A DNA stretch of 13,043 nt from Candidatus Saccharimonadota bacterium (GCA_017510305.1 JAFWNO010000043.1:1-13043); one strand, 5' to 3'. Counted from the stretch's first letter, positions 7,058-13,043 are shown. Made by a program: numbers and translations. Notes: generated by a model from the sequence alone, not told the origin.

Positions 7058-8394
7058 AATGCCTCCTCTAATTCTTTTGCTATTTTCTCAATTTCTTCCG
7101 CATCTTTCCCCCAGATGGTAATCCTAATCAATTCCTCAGTTCCGCTCGGTCTTACCAGCATCCTCCCCCCAGCAGATTCCACCTTTTGAGTATATTCAGC
7201 AATAATATCATCGCACTCCGCCAGCCTCTTTTTTTCTTCCGCTGTCGCTGGGAAATTATGGATTATTTGCGGCAGTTTTTCCATCCCGCTTGCCAAATCG
7301 TGCAGGCTCTGATGCGTCATTGAAATGATCTTTGTCATTACCAGCGCCGTCAACACTCCGTCTCCCATTGGCTCGCCAGGTAGGATAATATGTCCACTCT
7401 GCTCCCCGCCTAGCAAGATACCTTCTTCTCGCATCCGTGCAAACACATTTGCGTCTCCCACATCAGTAATTGCGAGATCCACTCCTTTTCCGGCCGCCCA
7501 GTTAAATAACCCTTGGTTTGCCATCACTGTTGTAGCAATTTCAGATAGTCCCAGCCACTCTGAAATAATCATCAGCATCTCATCGCCATCCACCACGGTT
7601 CCAGTATGGTCTATCATTAAGCACCTATCTCCATCTCCGTCAAAAGCCGCCCCAAAGTCCAGCCGCCCCTCCTTCACTAATAGTTGCAACGCTTCTAGAT
7701 GTGTGCTGCCGCAACCCCTATTTATCCCCGTACCATATTCTGCATTATCATTTATCACTGTTACCTCTGCGCCTAGTTCCTCAAAAATCCTCCGCGCAGT
7801 CACGCTTGTGGCGCCATTGGCACAGTCTAATCCTATTCTCATCCCCGAAAAATCCACTCCTTCTCTCGCCATTTCTGCCGGGCCAATTTTATCTACATAA
7901 TCTCTCAAATGTTTCAAATATAGAGAAACCGCCTCTTCATGAATATTCTCTACTTCCTCTCCACCAGCCGCTTCTGTATAATTTATATCATCCAGTGAAT
8001 TTTCTATCGCTTCCACGCCAGCCCTAGACAACTTTACTCCGTATTCATCACCCCTTTCAAACACCTTAATTCCATTATCCGTATAGGGGTTATGGCTTGC
8101 CGTCACATCTATTGCAAAATCATAATTTATATCATAAAATGCATAATTTATTCCAGGTGTCGGCAGCACCCCCACATTAGCATATTCCATCCCCACCGAT
8201 TCCAGCGCCTTCTCAAAGTCGCGCAAAATCCACTCTGTCGACTCTCTCGTGTCTCCGCCAATCACTACTTTTGGCGACTCCACCCCAATCTCATCCGCAT
8301 AATGCTTTAACCCTACGGCCACCCCCTCCATAAAATCTGGCGTGAATTTATCAGCCTTCCGCCGAATTCCGTCCGTACCAAAATATTTACCCAT
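7036..8394 (-). CDS. glmM: Phosphoglucosamine mutase
   Basis: This 452-residue GlmM interconverts glucosamine-6-phosphate and glucosamine-1-phosphate in the cytoplasm, the step after GlmS towards UDP-GlcNAc. All four signatures of the alpha-D-phosphohexomutase family are present. The protein opens GKYFGTDGIR. The catalytic phosphoserine is S100 in TASHNP. The Mg-binding loop is DGDGDR (252-257). The sugar-binding GGEQSGH is at 329-335, and the phosphate-binding RPSGTE at 415-420. The length is normal for GlmM, and GTDGIR at the start with GEQSGH favours it over phosphomannomutase. The ATG follows the pta stop by 6 nt; TAGGAG, which includes that stop, serves as the Shine-Dalgarno, so translation is probably coupled. 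A GNAT gene overlaps its end by 22 bp. Confidence 0.95.
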   Translation of the reverse strand: MGKYFGTDGIRRKADKFTPDFMEGVAVGLKHYADEIGVESPKVVIGGDTRESTEWILRDFEKALESVGMEYANVGVLPTPGINYAFYDINYDFAIDVTASHNPYTDNGIKVFERGDEYGVKLSRAGVEAIENSLDDINYTEAAGGEEVENIHEEAVSLYLKHLRDYVDKIGPAEMAREGVDFSGMRIGLDCANGATSVTARRIFEELGAEVTVINDNAEYGTGINRGCGSTHLEALQLLVKEGRLDFGAAFDGDGDRCLMIDHTGTVVDGDEMLMIISEWLGLSEIATTVMANQGLFNWAAGKGVDLAITDVGDANVFARMREEGILLGGEQSGHIILPGEPMGDGVLTALVMTKIISMTHQSLHDLASGMEKLPQIIHNFPATAEEKKRLAECDDIIAEYTQKVESAGGRMLVRPSGTEELIRITIWGKDAEEIEKIAKELEEALCQKLKD

Positions 8395-8400
8395 ATTCTC

Positions 8401-9174
8401 CTATTCTCCCGCCCGCTTTAATAATATTTGCCTTTTTACTACTTCAATCACTGCAATAATATCTGTCACCGTGCTCCCCCTAGATAGATCTGAGCATGGC
8501 GCTTTAAATCCTTGCAGTATCGGTCCTGCTGCCGTGAATGCTCCAAATTGCTCCATCGCTTTATATAGGATATTTCCAGTATTTAAATCTGGCACAATTA
8601 GCACATCTGCCCTCCCGGCCACTTGCGAGCCGGGCGCCTTTTTCTCTGCAATCTTCAAATTCACTGCTGCATCCAGTTGCATCTCTCCGTCAATCTGTAT
8701 GTCTGGCCACTCCGTCCGCACCCTAGATATCACCCCTCTAGCCTTGTCTATCGACGGGTCGCTTCCTCCACTCCCAAAAGTAGAAAAGGAAAGCATCGCA
8801 ATTTTCGGCTCGGTATCCAGCACTGCCTTCGCTGTTTCGTAGGTCTGCATTGTAATATCATAAAGTTGCCCCTCTGTTGGGTTTTTGCAGGCCGCCACAT
8901 CGCCGACGACATAAGTTTTCCTACCCCTAGTCATCACAAAACTTGCCGAAAATGTATCCCCCTCCACGCCAATTATATCTCTTGCCGCCAGTATCACATC
9001 CCTCGATGTATAATTCAGTCCTGCCACCATCCCCTCTGCCTCGCCGTTTGCTACCATCGCACAGGCCTCTTCTAAATTATCTGCCGGCATAGCCTCTATA
9101 TCGGCTACTTTGCTCGCCGCAAAACTAACCGCCTCATCCCCCATTTCTGGAAATACAATCCGCACTCTGTTCAT
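8401..9174 (-). CDS. pta: Phosphate acetyltransferase, shortened form
   Basis: This is a phosphotransacetylase-domain protein (PF01515), which converts acetyl-CoA and phosphate to acetyl-phosphate and CoA, or the reverse. It opens NRVRIVFPE, the normal first strand. Further family motifs are EGMVAGLNYTSRDVI, SFSTFGSGGSD, DGEMQLDAA, VPDLNTGNILYKAMEQFG and GPILQGFKAPCSDLSRGST; the last holds the conserved Ser-Arg of the active site. At 257 residues it is about 65-70 shorter than usual. The missing part lies between the first strand and the EGMVAG segment, so subdomain I is compacted. It is the first gene of the pta-glmM-GNAT-GtrA operon. The ATG at 9174 has no Shine-Dalgarno but sits 6 nt behind a TATAAT, suggesting leaderless initiation. 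Stop TAG is in frame with glmM three codons later. No ackA is in the window. Confidence 0.9.
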   Translation of the reverse strand: MNRVRIVFPEMGDEAVSFAASKVADIEAMPADNLEEACAMVANGEAEGMVAGLNYTSRDVILAARDIIGVEGDTFSASFVMTRGRKTYVVGDVAACKNPTEGQLYDITMQTYETAKAVLDTEPKIAMLSFSTFGSGGSDPSIDKARGVISRVRTEWPDIQIDGEMQLDAAVNLKIAEKKAPGSQVAGRADVLIVPDLNTGNILYKAMEQFGAFTAAGPILQGFKAPCSDLSRGSTVTDIIAVIEVVKRQILLKRAGE

Positions 9175-9180
9175 ACATTA

Positions 9181-9189
9181 ATTATACCA
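9181..9189 (-). promoter_or_regulatory. Extended -10 promoter of the pta operon (leaderless)
   Basis: Read on the - strand this is TGGTATAAT, the same nine bases found in front of the sugar transferase at 2025. The hexamer ends at 9181 and the pta ATG starts at 9174, only 6 nt later, so the transcript should begin at or next to the A of ATG. A -35 hexamer at 17-bp spacing would be TGCAAA (9209-9204), a weak match that overlaps the candidate -35 of the divergent + strand promoter. Confidence 0.65.
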
Positions 9190-9203
9190 AAAATTGGGAA
9201 TTA

Positions 9204-9232
9204 TTTGCATTTTTATGTCGGTAGTGTATAAT
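9204..9232 (+). promoter_or_regulatory. Promoter of the structured leader RNA and surface-protein gene
   Basis: A perfect TATAAT at 9227-9232 follows TTTGCA (9204-9209, 4 of 6 to the -35 consensus) at 17-bp spacing. The start site expected 6-7 nt after the hexamer is about 9238-9239. That is the first base of the 22-bp closing helix of the structured RNA, and this independent agreement supports both calls. The promoter is divergent from, and shares its -35 region with, the pta promoter. Confidence 0.65.
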
Positions 9233-9237
9233 AAGAA

Positions 9238-9406
9238 TTAGGTAAAGATTTAGCAACAGATAAAAGCACCGCTTTTATAGTATTTGAAAATTTATTATAT
9301 TTCTCAAAGTCGGGAAGCATAAGTGATTAGATATTAAAATGGTGTCACGAACACCTTACAATCAGTGTCTAATTACTTAGGTGCTTGTTGCTAGGTCTTT
9401 ACCTGA
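9238..9406 (+). ncRNA. Structured leader RNA, four-helix junction, unknown class
   Basis: About 169 nt fold into a compact multi-branch structure. P1 pairs 9238-9259 with 9385-9406: 22 continuous pairs with several G-U wobbles and no mismatch. P2 is ATAAAAGC/GCTTTTAT (9260-9267 with 9271-9278). P3 pairs 9283-9291 with 9299-9308 around one bulged C. P4 pairs 9320-9335 with 9364-9379 (16 pairs, several of them G-U), is extended by AGCA/TGCT (9316-9319 with 9382-9385), and is capped by GGTGT/ACACC (9341-9345 with 9351-9355). The differences between arms fall at G-U-compatible positions, as expected of RNA rather than of a DNA repeat. It starts at the predicted promoter start and lies in the 5' leader of the surface-protein gene. 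I recognise no known riboswitch or small-RNA class. A MITE-like DNA element is the main alternative. Confidence 0.6.
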
Positions 9407-9488
9407 AGTTTCGTGGCACCATTTTAGTTGGCTCAAATACCTCCAAACTAAAATGGTGTCGGCGAAGCACAAGGTAAAATAAGGAGGT
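9398..9488 (+). promoter_or_regulatory. Alternative hairpin with anti-Shine-Dalgarno loop (candidate expression platform)
   Basis: Segment B (9408-9429) forms a long stem with segment C (9446-9468), about 20 pairs with one bulge. It is extended by TTTACCT (9398-9404) with AGGTAAA (9472-9478). TTTACCT is also the 3' strand of P1, and B can instead pair with segment A (9333-9351 with 9410-9428, 19 pairs with two G-U), which lies inside P4. The folds are therefore mutually exclusive. The 16-nt loop of B/C contains ACCTCC (9439-9444), complementary to the ribosome-binding site GGAGGT (9483-9488). No U-tract follows the hairpin, so control at translation is more likely than termination. The pairing is seen directly; the switching is inferred. 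Confidence 0.5.
9483..9488 (+). promoter_or_regulatory. Strong ribosome-binding site of the surface-protein gene
   Basis: GGAGGT lies 6 nt before the ATG at 9495 and fixes that start. It is among the strongest Shine-Dalgarno sequences in the window and is exactly complementary to ACCTCC in the loop at 9439-9444, so it could be masked by a loop-to-RBS pairing. Confidence 0.85.
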
Positions 9489-9494
9489 CTAAAA

Positions 9495-11762
9495 ATGGGC
9501 AACAAACATCAACAATTAAAATTACATCAGAGTTTCATTTTTAATCCCAAGTGGCATCGTTCTTTCGCGCTTGGGCTTTTTTCATTTCTGATGGCTTATC
9601 TCGTCGCCAGCATCCTCACCCCAGTCAAACAGTCCGATGCTACCCAACTTGTCGATATTACCAATGAAAAAACCGGCTATTATGTTCGTATCTCCGGCTC
9701 TAGTTCTATTGATATATCTGTTGATTCCACTCCGCAAGGCCAACTAGTCGGCGCTAAAGATACTATCACTACCGTTACCAACTCTCCTCGTGGCTATCAA
9801 TTATATATTTCCGCCTCTCCTAATTATCTTTATCTCAATGGCGATTCCTCCACCGCCGCTCAAGGCAAATTTTCTCCCATCGGTGGCGACCTAGTTTCTC
9901 CTATTATCCTTGGCCGCAACACTTGGGGTTTTGCTTTTAATAAATCTAACATTGGCGTTCCTTCAAGTAATTTTGCCGACGCTGCAGATTATGCCACGGC
10001 CGGCAACTATAAATATCCCACCGCCTCTGCCACCTATACTTCCATCCCCACCACTGAGTTAATGGTCCAATCTATCGATAGCGACAATCTCGCCACCGAT
10101 GGCACAGATTTGGATGTATATTATGGCATCGATGCCAGCACAGATTTGCCAACAGGTAGTTATCAAGGCGTAGTCACTTGGACGGCCATCTCTGAAGGCG
10201 TCAATGTTAATGCTGATACTATGCAAGATTTCACCACCGCCGAGTGTCGGGCTATGACCATGGCCGATGCTAGCAATTATGACAGTGTCAAAAAGGAATT
10301 AATCGATGTTCGTGATGGCAAATGGTACACTATTGCTCGGATGAAAGATGGCAACTGCTGGATGACGAGCAACCTTGCCCTTGATGGTGGCATCACCCTC
10401 ACCCCCGATGATTCTAATGTTTCCCAGAATCGCGAACTCCCCGCCTCCGCCAATATCACCGATGGCACCACCTCTGTCTATGATTCACCTCAAATCTACA
10501 CCGCTAATCAAAACAGCACCACCACCGATTGTGGCTCCTATCAGTACTGTGTAGTTTCCGATGTAAAATACGGCAACCTTTATAACTGGAACGCTGCCAC
10601 CGCCACTACCGGCAAGCAAGCCACCACCGGCACTGCCTACGAGTCCGTCTGCCCCAAAGGTTGGCGCCTACCAGACAATGGCACTAATTCTGGCAAAAAG
10701 ACTTTCTCAAATTTATTTACAGCATATAATTTACCGTCAAATAACACCACTGATAATGCTGCTGTAGTTGCCGTTCAAAATAAGCCACTTAATTTTGCTA
10801 TGACTGGCTATTACTATTCTTCTTTGGTGCCATCAACAACATTTTATTGGGGGCGCTCGGTAGATAGTAGTAATACTAATCTTGGATATAGCTTCTATTT
10901 TACGCCGGCAAACGACACAAATAACTTCAGACCAATGCGCTCGTATTATAAATCATATGGTCAAGCAGTCCGCTGCGTCTTCCAAGGCTCTACCATCGAA
11001 AACGATATGTTCATGCAAGACATTAACTTAACCATGTGCAACAATCTCGCCGAATCCACCACCACTAGCGACAACCGCCGCACCGTTATCGACGGCCGCG
11101 ATGGCAAATCCTACAAAGTCTCCCACCTCGCCGACGGCAACTGCTGGATGGTCTCAAACCTCGCTCTTGATGGCAACCGCACCCTCCAGCCCACCGACTC
11201 CAATGTCACACAAAACCACACTCTCCCCGCCAACATCCCTAACGGCACCACTCCCACCTATGATACTGCTCAAATTTATGCTGGTGTTACCAACTCCACA
11301 ACTAGTAGTTGTGATTCATCATACCCAAATTGTATAATATCCGACATAAAATATGGAAACTTTTACAACTGGAACGCCGCCACTGCCACTGTTGGCAAAC
11401 AAGCCACTACTGGCACAGTTACCGAGTCTATCTGTCCGGTTGGCTGGCAATTGCCTAATGGTACAGGCATAAAGTCATACACAAGTCTCCTTTCAGCGTA
11501 CAATATAACTTCTGGCACTGGAAATGCCAACATTAAAACCATTCAGCAAGCCCCACTCTACTTTGCATTAACTGGACATTTTTATAGCCTCACCGCAAAC
11601 CAAGGAGGATACGGTCCGTACTGGTCAAACACTACCAGCACCGCTAATAGCAATGCGGCATTCGGCCTAGAAATCAATACCTCAAATACTGCAAACATCA
11701 ATTCTATATTTGAACACGCAAAATTATATTCTATTCCTGTTCGTTGCCTCCTCAGCTACTAA
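9495..11762 (+). CDS. Exported surface protein with two tandem Fib_succ_major-type domains
   Basis: This 755-residue protein is predicted to be exported. Basic residues precede a hydrophobic segment at about 23-43, followed by a possible cleavage site near QSDAT; it may be a signal peptide or an N-terminal anchor. Residues 51-235 are Ser/Thr/Gly-rich and beta-like, ending in TGSYQGVVTWTAI, reminiscent of bacterial surface Ig-like or WxL-type domains. Two copies of a Fibrobacter succinogenes major paralogous-type domain (PF09603/TIGR02145) follow at about 243-496 and 507-752. Both share DGNCWM, YGN-Y-NWNAATAT and a CPxGW motif. All 12 cysteines fall in these domains, six at matching places: 251, 288, 346, 352, 386, 494 and 515, 550, 606, 613, 647, 751. 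That suggests three disulfides per domain outside the cell. No LPxTG, C-terminal helix or other sorting signal is present. Function is probably adhesion or host-surface contact, which is inference. Confidence 0.85.
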   Translation: MGNKHQQLKLHQSFIFNPKWHRSFALGLFSFLMAYLVASILTPVKQSDATQLVDITNEKTGYYVRISGSSSIDISVDSTPQGQLVGAKDTITTVTNSPRGYQLYISASPNYLYLNGDSSTAAQGKFSPIGGDLVSPIILGRNTWGFAFNKSNIGVPSSNFADAADYATAGNYKYPTASATYTSIPTTELMVQSIDSDNLATDGTDLDVYYGIDASTDLPTGSYQGVVTWTAISEGVNVNADTMQDFTTAECRAMTMADASNYDSVKKELIDVRDGKWYTIARMKDGNCWMTSNLALDGGITLTPDDSNVSQNRELPASANITDGTTSVYDSPQIYTANQNSTTTDCGSYQYCVVSDVKYGNLYNWNAATATTGKQATTGTAYESVCPKGWRLPDNGTNSGKKTFSNLFTAYNLPSNNTTDNAAVVAVQNKPLNFAMTGYYYSSLVPSTTFYWGRSVDSSNTNLGYSFYFTPANDTNNFRPMRSYYKSYGQAVRCVFQGSTIENDMFMQDINLTMCNNLAESTTTSDNRRTVIDGRDGKSYKVSHLADGNCWMVSNLALDGNRTLQPTDSNVTQNHTLPANIPNGTTPTYDTAQIYAGVTNSTTSSCDSSYPNCIISDIKYGNFYNWNAATATVGKQATTGTVTESICPVGWQLPNGTGIKSYTSLLSAYNITSGTGNANIKTIQQAPLYFALTGHFYSLTANQGGYGPYWSNTTSTANSNAAFGLEINTSNTANINSIFEHAKLYSIPVRCLLSY
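10221..10982 (+). repeat. First copy of tandem surface domain
   Basis: This stretch encodes residues 243-496, the first of two paralogous extracellular domains. Shared landmarks with the second copy are MQD at its start, DGNCWM (285-290), YGNLYNWNAA (359-368) and CPKGW (386-390), with a repeat period of about 260 residues. The stretches around these motifs remain similar at the DNA level, while the middle (about 10690-10960) has diverged strongly. Confidence 0.8.
11013..11756 (+). repeat. Second copy of tandem surface domain
   Basis: This stretch encodes residues 507-754, paralogous to 10221-10982. Matching landmarks are MQD, DGNCWM (547-552), YGNFYNWNAA (620-629) and CPVGW (647-651). The conserved cysteines recur in the same order. 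The protein ends immediately after the domain's last cysteine segment. Confidence 0.8.
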
Positions 11763-11833
11763 ACCCAAATCCTCTCCCATCTCGACCATGCTTGTAGTTA
11801 GTCTTAAACAACTCTCTATAGACAAGTAAAGAC

Positions 11834-11905
11834 AAAGCGAAACTGGCTCTATCCCATTTTATAGGGCAGGCATCCAGAACGGATACTTTTCGAGCCAGTT
11901 TCTTT
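11834..11905. terminator. Inverted repeat between convergent genes, probable bidirectional terminator
   Basis: GAAACTGGCTC (11839-11849) and GAGCCAGTTTC (11892-11902) are a perfect 11-bp inverted repeat. The alternative register adds AAAG/CTTT (11834-11837 with 11902-11905). The 42-nt interior can hold two small hairpins (CCC/GGG at 11853-11855 and 11864-11866; ATCC/GGAT at 11872-11875 and 11881-11884). On the + strand the stem is followed by a T-rich run (TTTCTTTCTATCTTT), and the - strand continues into a moderately T-rich stretch. It sits in the 165-bp gap between the ends of the surface-protein gene and murC, where a shared terminator is expected. The long loop is unusual for an intrinsic terminator. 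Confidence 0.5.
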
Positions 11906-11927
11906 CTATCTTTATAATAGCTAGTTT

Positions 11928-13043
11928 TTACGAAAAAACAACCCTTATCCACTCATCCGCCGGGCCGGCCGTCAGAAGCAAAATCAAATATCCATCATCC
12001 CGCCACTTCCGCAATTTCTCCGCTAGGGAATCATCAGCCTCTGCTGCTTCCCCCACCTCACTATTAGACAAATCCGCAATAAACTCTTCTGGTGTAATTA
12101 CCGTAAGCTCAGGGTCTTCCCTTGTAAGATATGTCGGTAGCCAGTATAATTTATCCACCCCAGTAAACGCATCTCTATATCCTTCCCTCACTTGTTGCTG
12201 GCGCACATTTTGATGCGGCTCATATATCGCCACCACACCTTTCAGTCCATCAATTTCCGCCTGCTCCAGCGCCATCCTTATTGTTGCAGTAATCTCCTCT
12301 GGGTGGTGCCCATAGTCTGAATAAACGCCGAGAGAAATCTTCTCAAATCTCCTCCCCACGCCGGGGAATTCGTTCAAAACTCTCACAATCTCCTCTTCAG
12401 CAATCTCATATCCTCCTTCCATCACAATCTGCTTAATCACTGCCAGCGCCGTAGTCGCATCCTCCCTCCGCAGTTTCCCCGCCAGATTAAACCTAGCGTC
12501 TACTTCCCCGCCATATATCACCATCTCGCTCTGCTCTTCAAACTGCCGAAATGCCGCTTGATAATCCTCCACTGTCGGGTAAATATCCGGATGGTCATAA
12601 GTCGCCACTGTCACCACTCCTATCCACGGGTGAAAATGTAGAAAATTCCTATCGTATTCATCCGCCTCATAGATAAAATATTTATCTCCCGAGTAATATC
12701 GACCACTCCGTGCAAATCCTAAAGTTGTCCCAATCAGGTAAGAAACTGGCAGCCCCAGTTGCAGGCACGCCCAGATAATCATTCCCGTCGTCGTAGTCTT
12801 GCCGTGCGTGCCAGCTACCGCCACCATCTTTAGTCCCAATTCAGACACCAAATAGGCAATCAATTCGTCCCTTTTAGAAATCTTCATCCCCATCTCTTGC
12901 GCCACCAATAGTTCCAAAGCATCAGCTGGCAGTGCCGAGGTGTATACATACCACTCCGCCCCCGATTCTCGCAAAAATTCTCCATCTTGCTCGCCAATCT
13001 TTATGGGAATCCCCGCAGCCTTCAGTTCCGGCAAAATCACCCC
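11928..13043 (-). CDS. murC: UDP-N-acetylmuramate-L-alanine ligase, 5' truncated by window
   Basis: This Mur ligase of the MurC type adds L-alanine to UDP-N-acetylmuramate in the cytoplasm, using ATP, at the start of peptidoglycan stem-peptide synthesis. The frame is open to the window edge, so about 45-50 N-terminal residues are missing and the GTG at 13040 is internal. Visible are the end of the UDP-binding domain (YVYTSAL), the ATP loop AGTHGKTTTT, EADEYDRNFLHFHP and YDHPDIYPTVEDY in the central domain, FPGVGRRFE, and DYGHHPEEI and YEPHQNVRQ in the C-terminal domain. EADEYD also occurs in Mpl, the murein peptide ligase, so Mpl is the main alternative. The GTHGKTTTT loop, overall size and a likely full biosynthetic pathway favour MurC. 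It converges on the surface-protein gene with 165 bp between them. Confidence 0.85.
   Translation of the reverse strand, partial: GVILPELKAAGIPIKIGEQDGEFLRESGAEWYVYTSALPADALELLVAQEMGMKISKRDELIAYLVSELGLKMVAVAGTHGKTTTTGMIIWACLQLGLPVSYLIGTTLGFARSGRYYSGDKYFIYEADEYDRNFLHFHPWIGVVTVATYDHPDIYPTVEDYQAAFRQFEEQSEMVIYGGEVDARFNLAGKLRREDATTALAVIKQIVMEGGYEIAEEEIVRVLNEFPGVGRRFEKISLGVYSDYGHHPEEITATIRMALEQAEIDGLKGVVAIYEPHQNVRQQQVREGYRDAFTGVDKLYWLPTYLTREDPELTVITPEEFIADLSNSEVGEAAEADDSLAEKLRKWRDDGYLILLLTAGPADEWIRVVFS

Noticed and set aside
3085..8403. An alternative genetic code with TAG or TGA read as an amino acid
   Set aside because: TGA ends the sugar transferase in an ATGA overlap with the next gene, and TAG ends pta and the GtrA-like gene at sensible C-termini, so the standard code fits apart from the single amber codon at 3085.
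7325..8842. Several long + strand open frames opposite glmM and pta (up to 191 codons)
   Set aside because: They are antisense shadows: glmM and pta have all their family motifs on the - strand, and the + strand frames show no motif and low-complexity Ser/Pro-rich translations.
9238..9406. 6S RNA, SRP RNA, tmRNA or RNase P RNA
   Set aside because: The fold is a multi-helix junction closed by a long helix, not the single bulged rod of 6S. The SRP, tmRNA and RNase P conserved cores were not found, and the size is wrong for the last two.
9335..9466. Invertible promoter or phase-variation switch bounded by the TAAAATGGTGTC repeats
   Set aside because: The repeat arms differ at G-U-compatible positions rather than being identical, the B/C arms are only about 17 bp apart, and no recombinase gene is in the window. 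RNA pairing explains them better.
11752..11952. 66-codon open frame on the - strand spanning the gap between murC and the surface-protein gene
   Set aside because: It overlaps the ends of both firm genes, has no recognisable domain or good ribosome-binding site, and its middle is the inverted repeat, so it is most likely a chance frame.
1..13043. CRISPR array, transposase, integrase, tRNA or rRNA genes
   Set aside because: No regularly spaced repeats, transposase or recombinase motifs, tRNA cloverleaf or rRNA sequence were recognised by eye on either strand.

Overview
The window looks like a chromosomal segment of a Candidatus Saccharibacteria (TM7) or closely related Patescibacteria/CPR genome. 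This is inferred from the compact, overlapping, largely cell-envelope gene content, the large surface protein built of Fibrobacter-type paralogous domains, and the strong C-over-G bias of the coding strands. The standard genetic code fits: TGA, TAA and TAG all end genes here. No database search could be run, so the taxon is a judgement.

Positions 1-6192 (+ strand) form an envelope-glycan locus. It begins with the 3' end of glmS (glucosamine-6-phosphate synthase). A multi-spanning GT-C/PTPS-related membrane protein follows, joined by a TAATG overlap. Next comes a polyprenyl-phosphate sugar-1-phosphate transferase whose frame is broken by one in-frame TAG, then a GT4 glycosyltransferase and an O-antigen ligase/polymerase-like membrane protein. 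The last gene carries a G-rich, highly palindromic stretch of about 155 bp (about 5559-5714), read in frame, that looks like an inserted element. Together these genes would supply an amino sugar, start a lipid-linked glycan, extend it and polymerise or ligate it.

Positions 6040-9174 (- strand) form a tight operon read pta, glmM, a GNAT acetyltransferase, and a GtrA-like membrane protein. The last of these overlaps the end of the O-antigen ligase gene convergently by 153 bp. Pta (acetyl-CoA/acetyl-phosphate) and GlmM (GlcN-6-P to GlcN-1-P) connect with GlmS and MurC in the route to UDP-GlcNAc and peptidoglycan.

Positions 9175-9494 are a divergent intergenic region and the most unusual part of the window. 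The - strand has an extended -10 promoter that would make a leaderless pta transcript. The + strand has a promoter whose predicted start coincides with the first base of a highly structured RNA of about 169 nt: a 22-bp closing helix enclosing three further hairpins. Downstream, repeated pieces of that RNA can form a competing long hairpin that shares strands with it and carries an anti-Shine-Dalgarno sequence in its loop. This looks like an undescribed cis-regulatory RNA controlling the next gene.

Positions 9495-11762 (+) encode a 755-residue exported surface protein with an N-terminal hydrophobic anchor, a beta-rich domain and two tandem Fib_succ_major-type domains with six matching cysteines each. 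Positions 11763-11927 hold an inverted repeat, probably a terminator shared with the convergent, partial murC gene (11928 to the window end, - strand).
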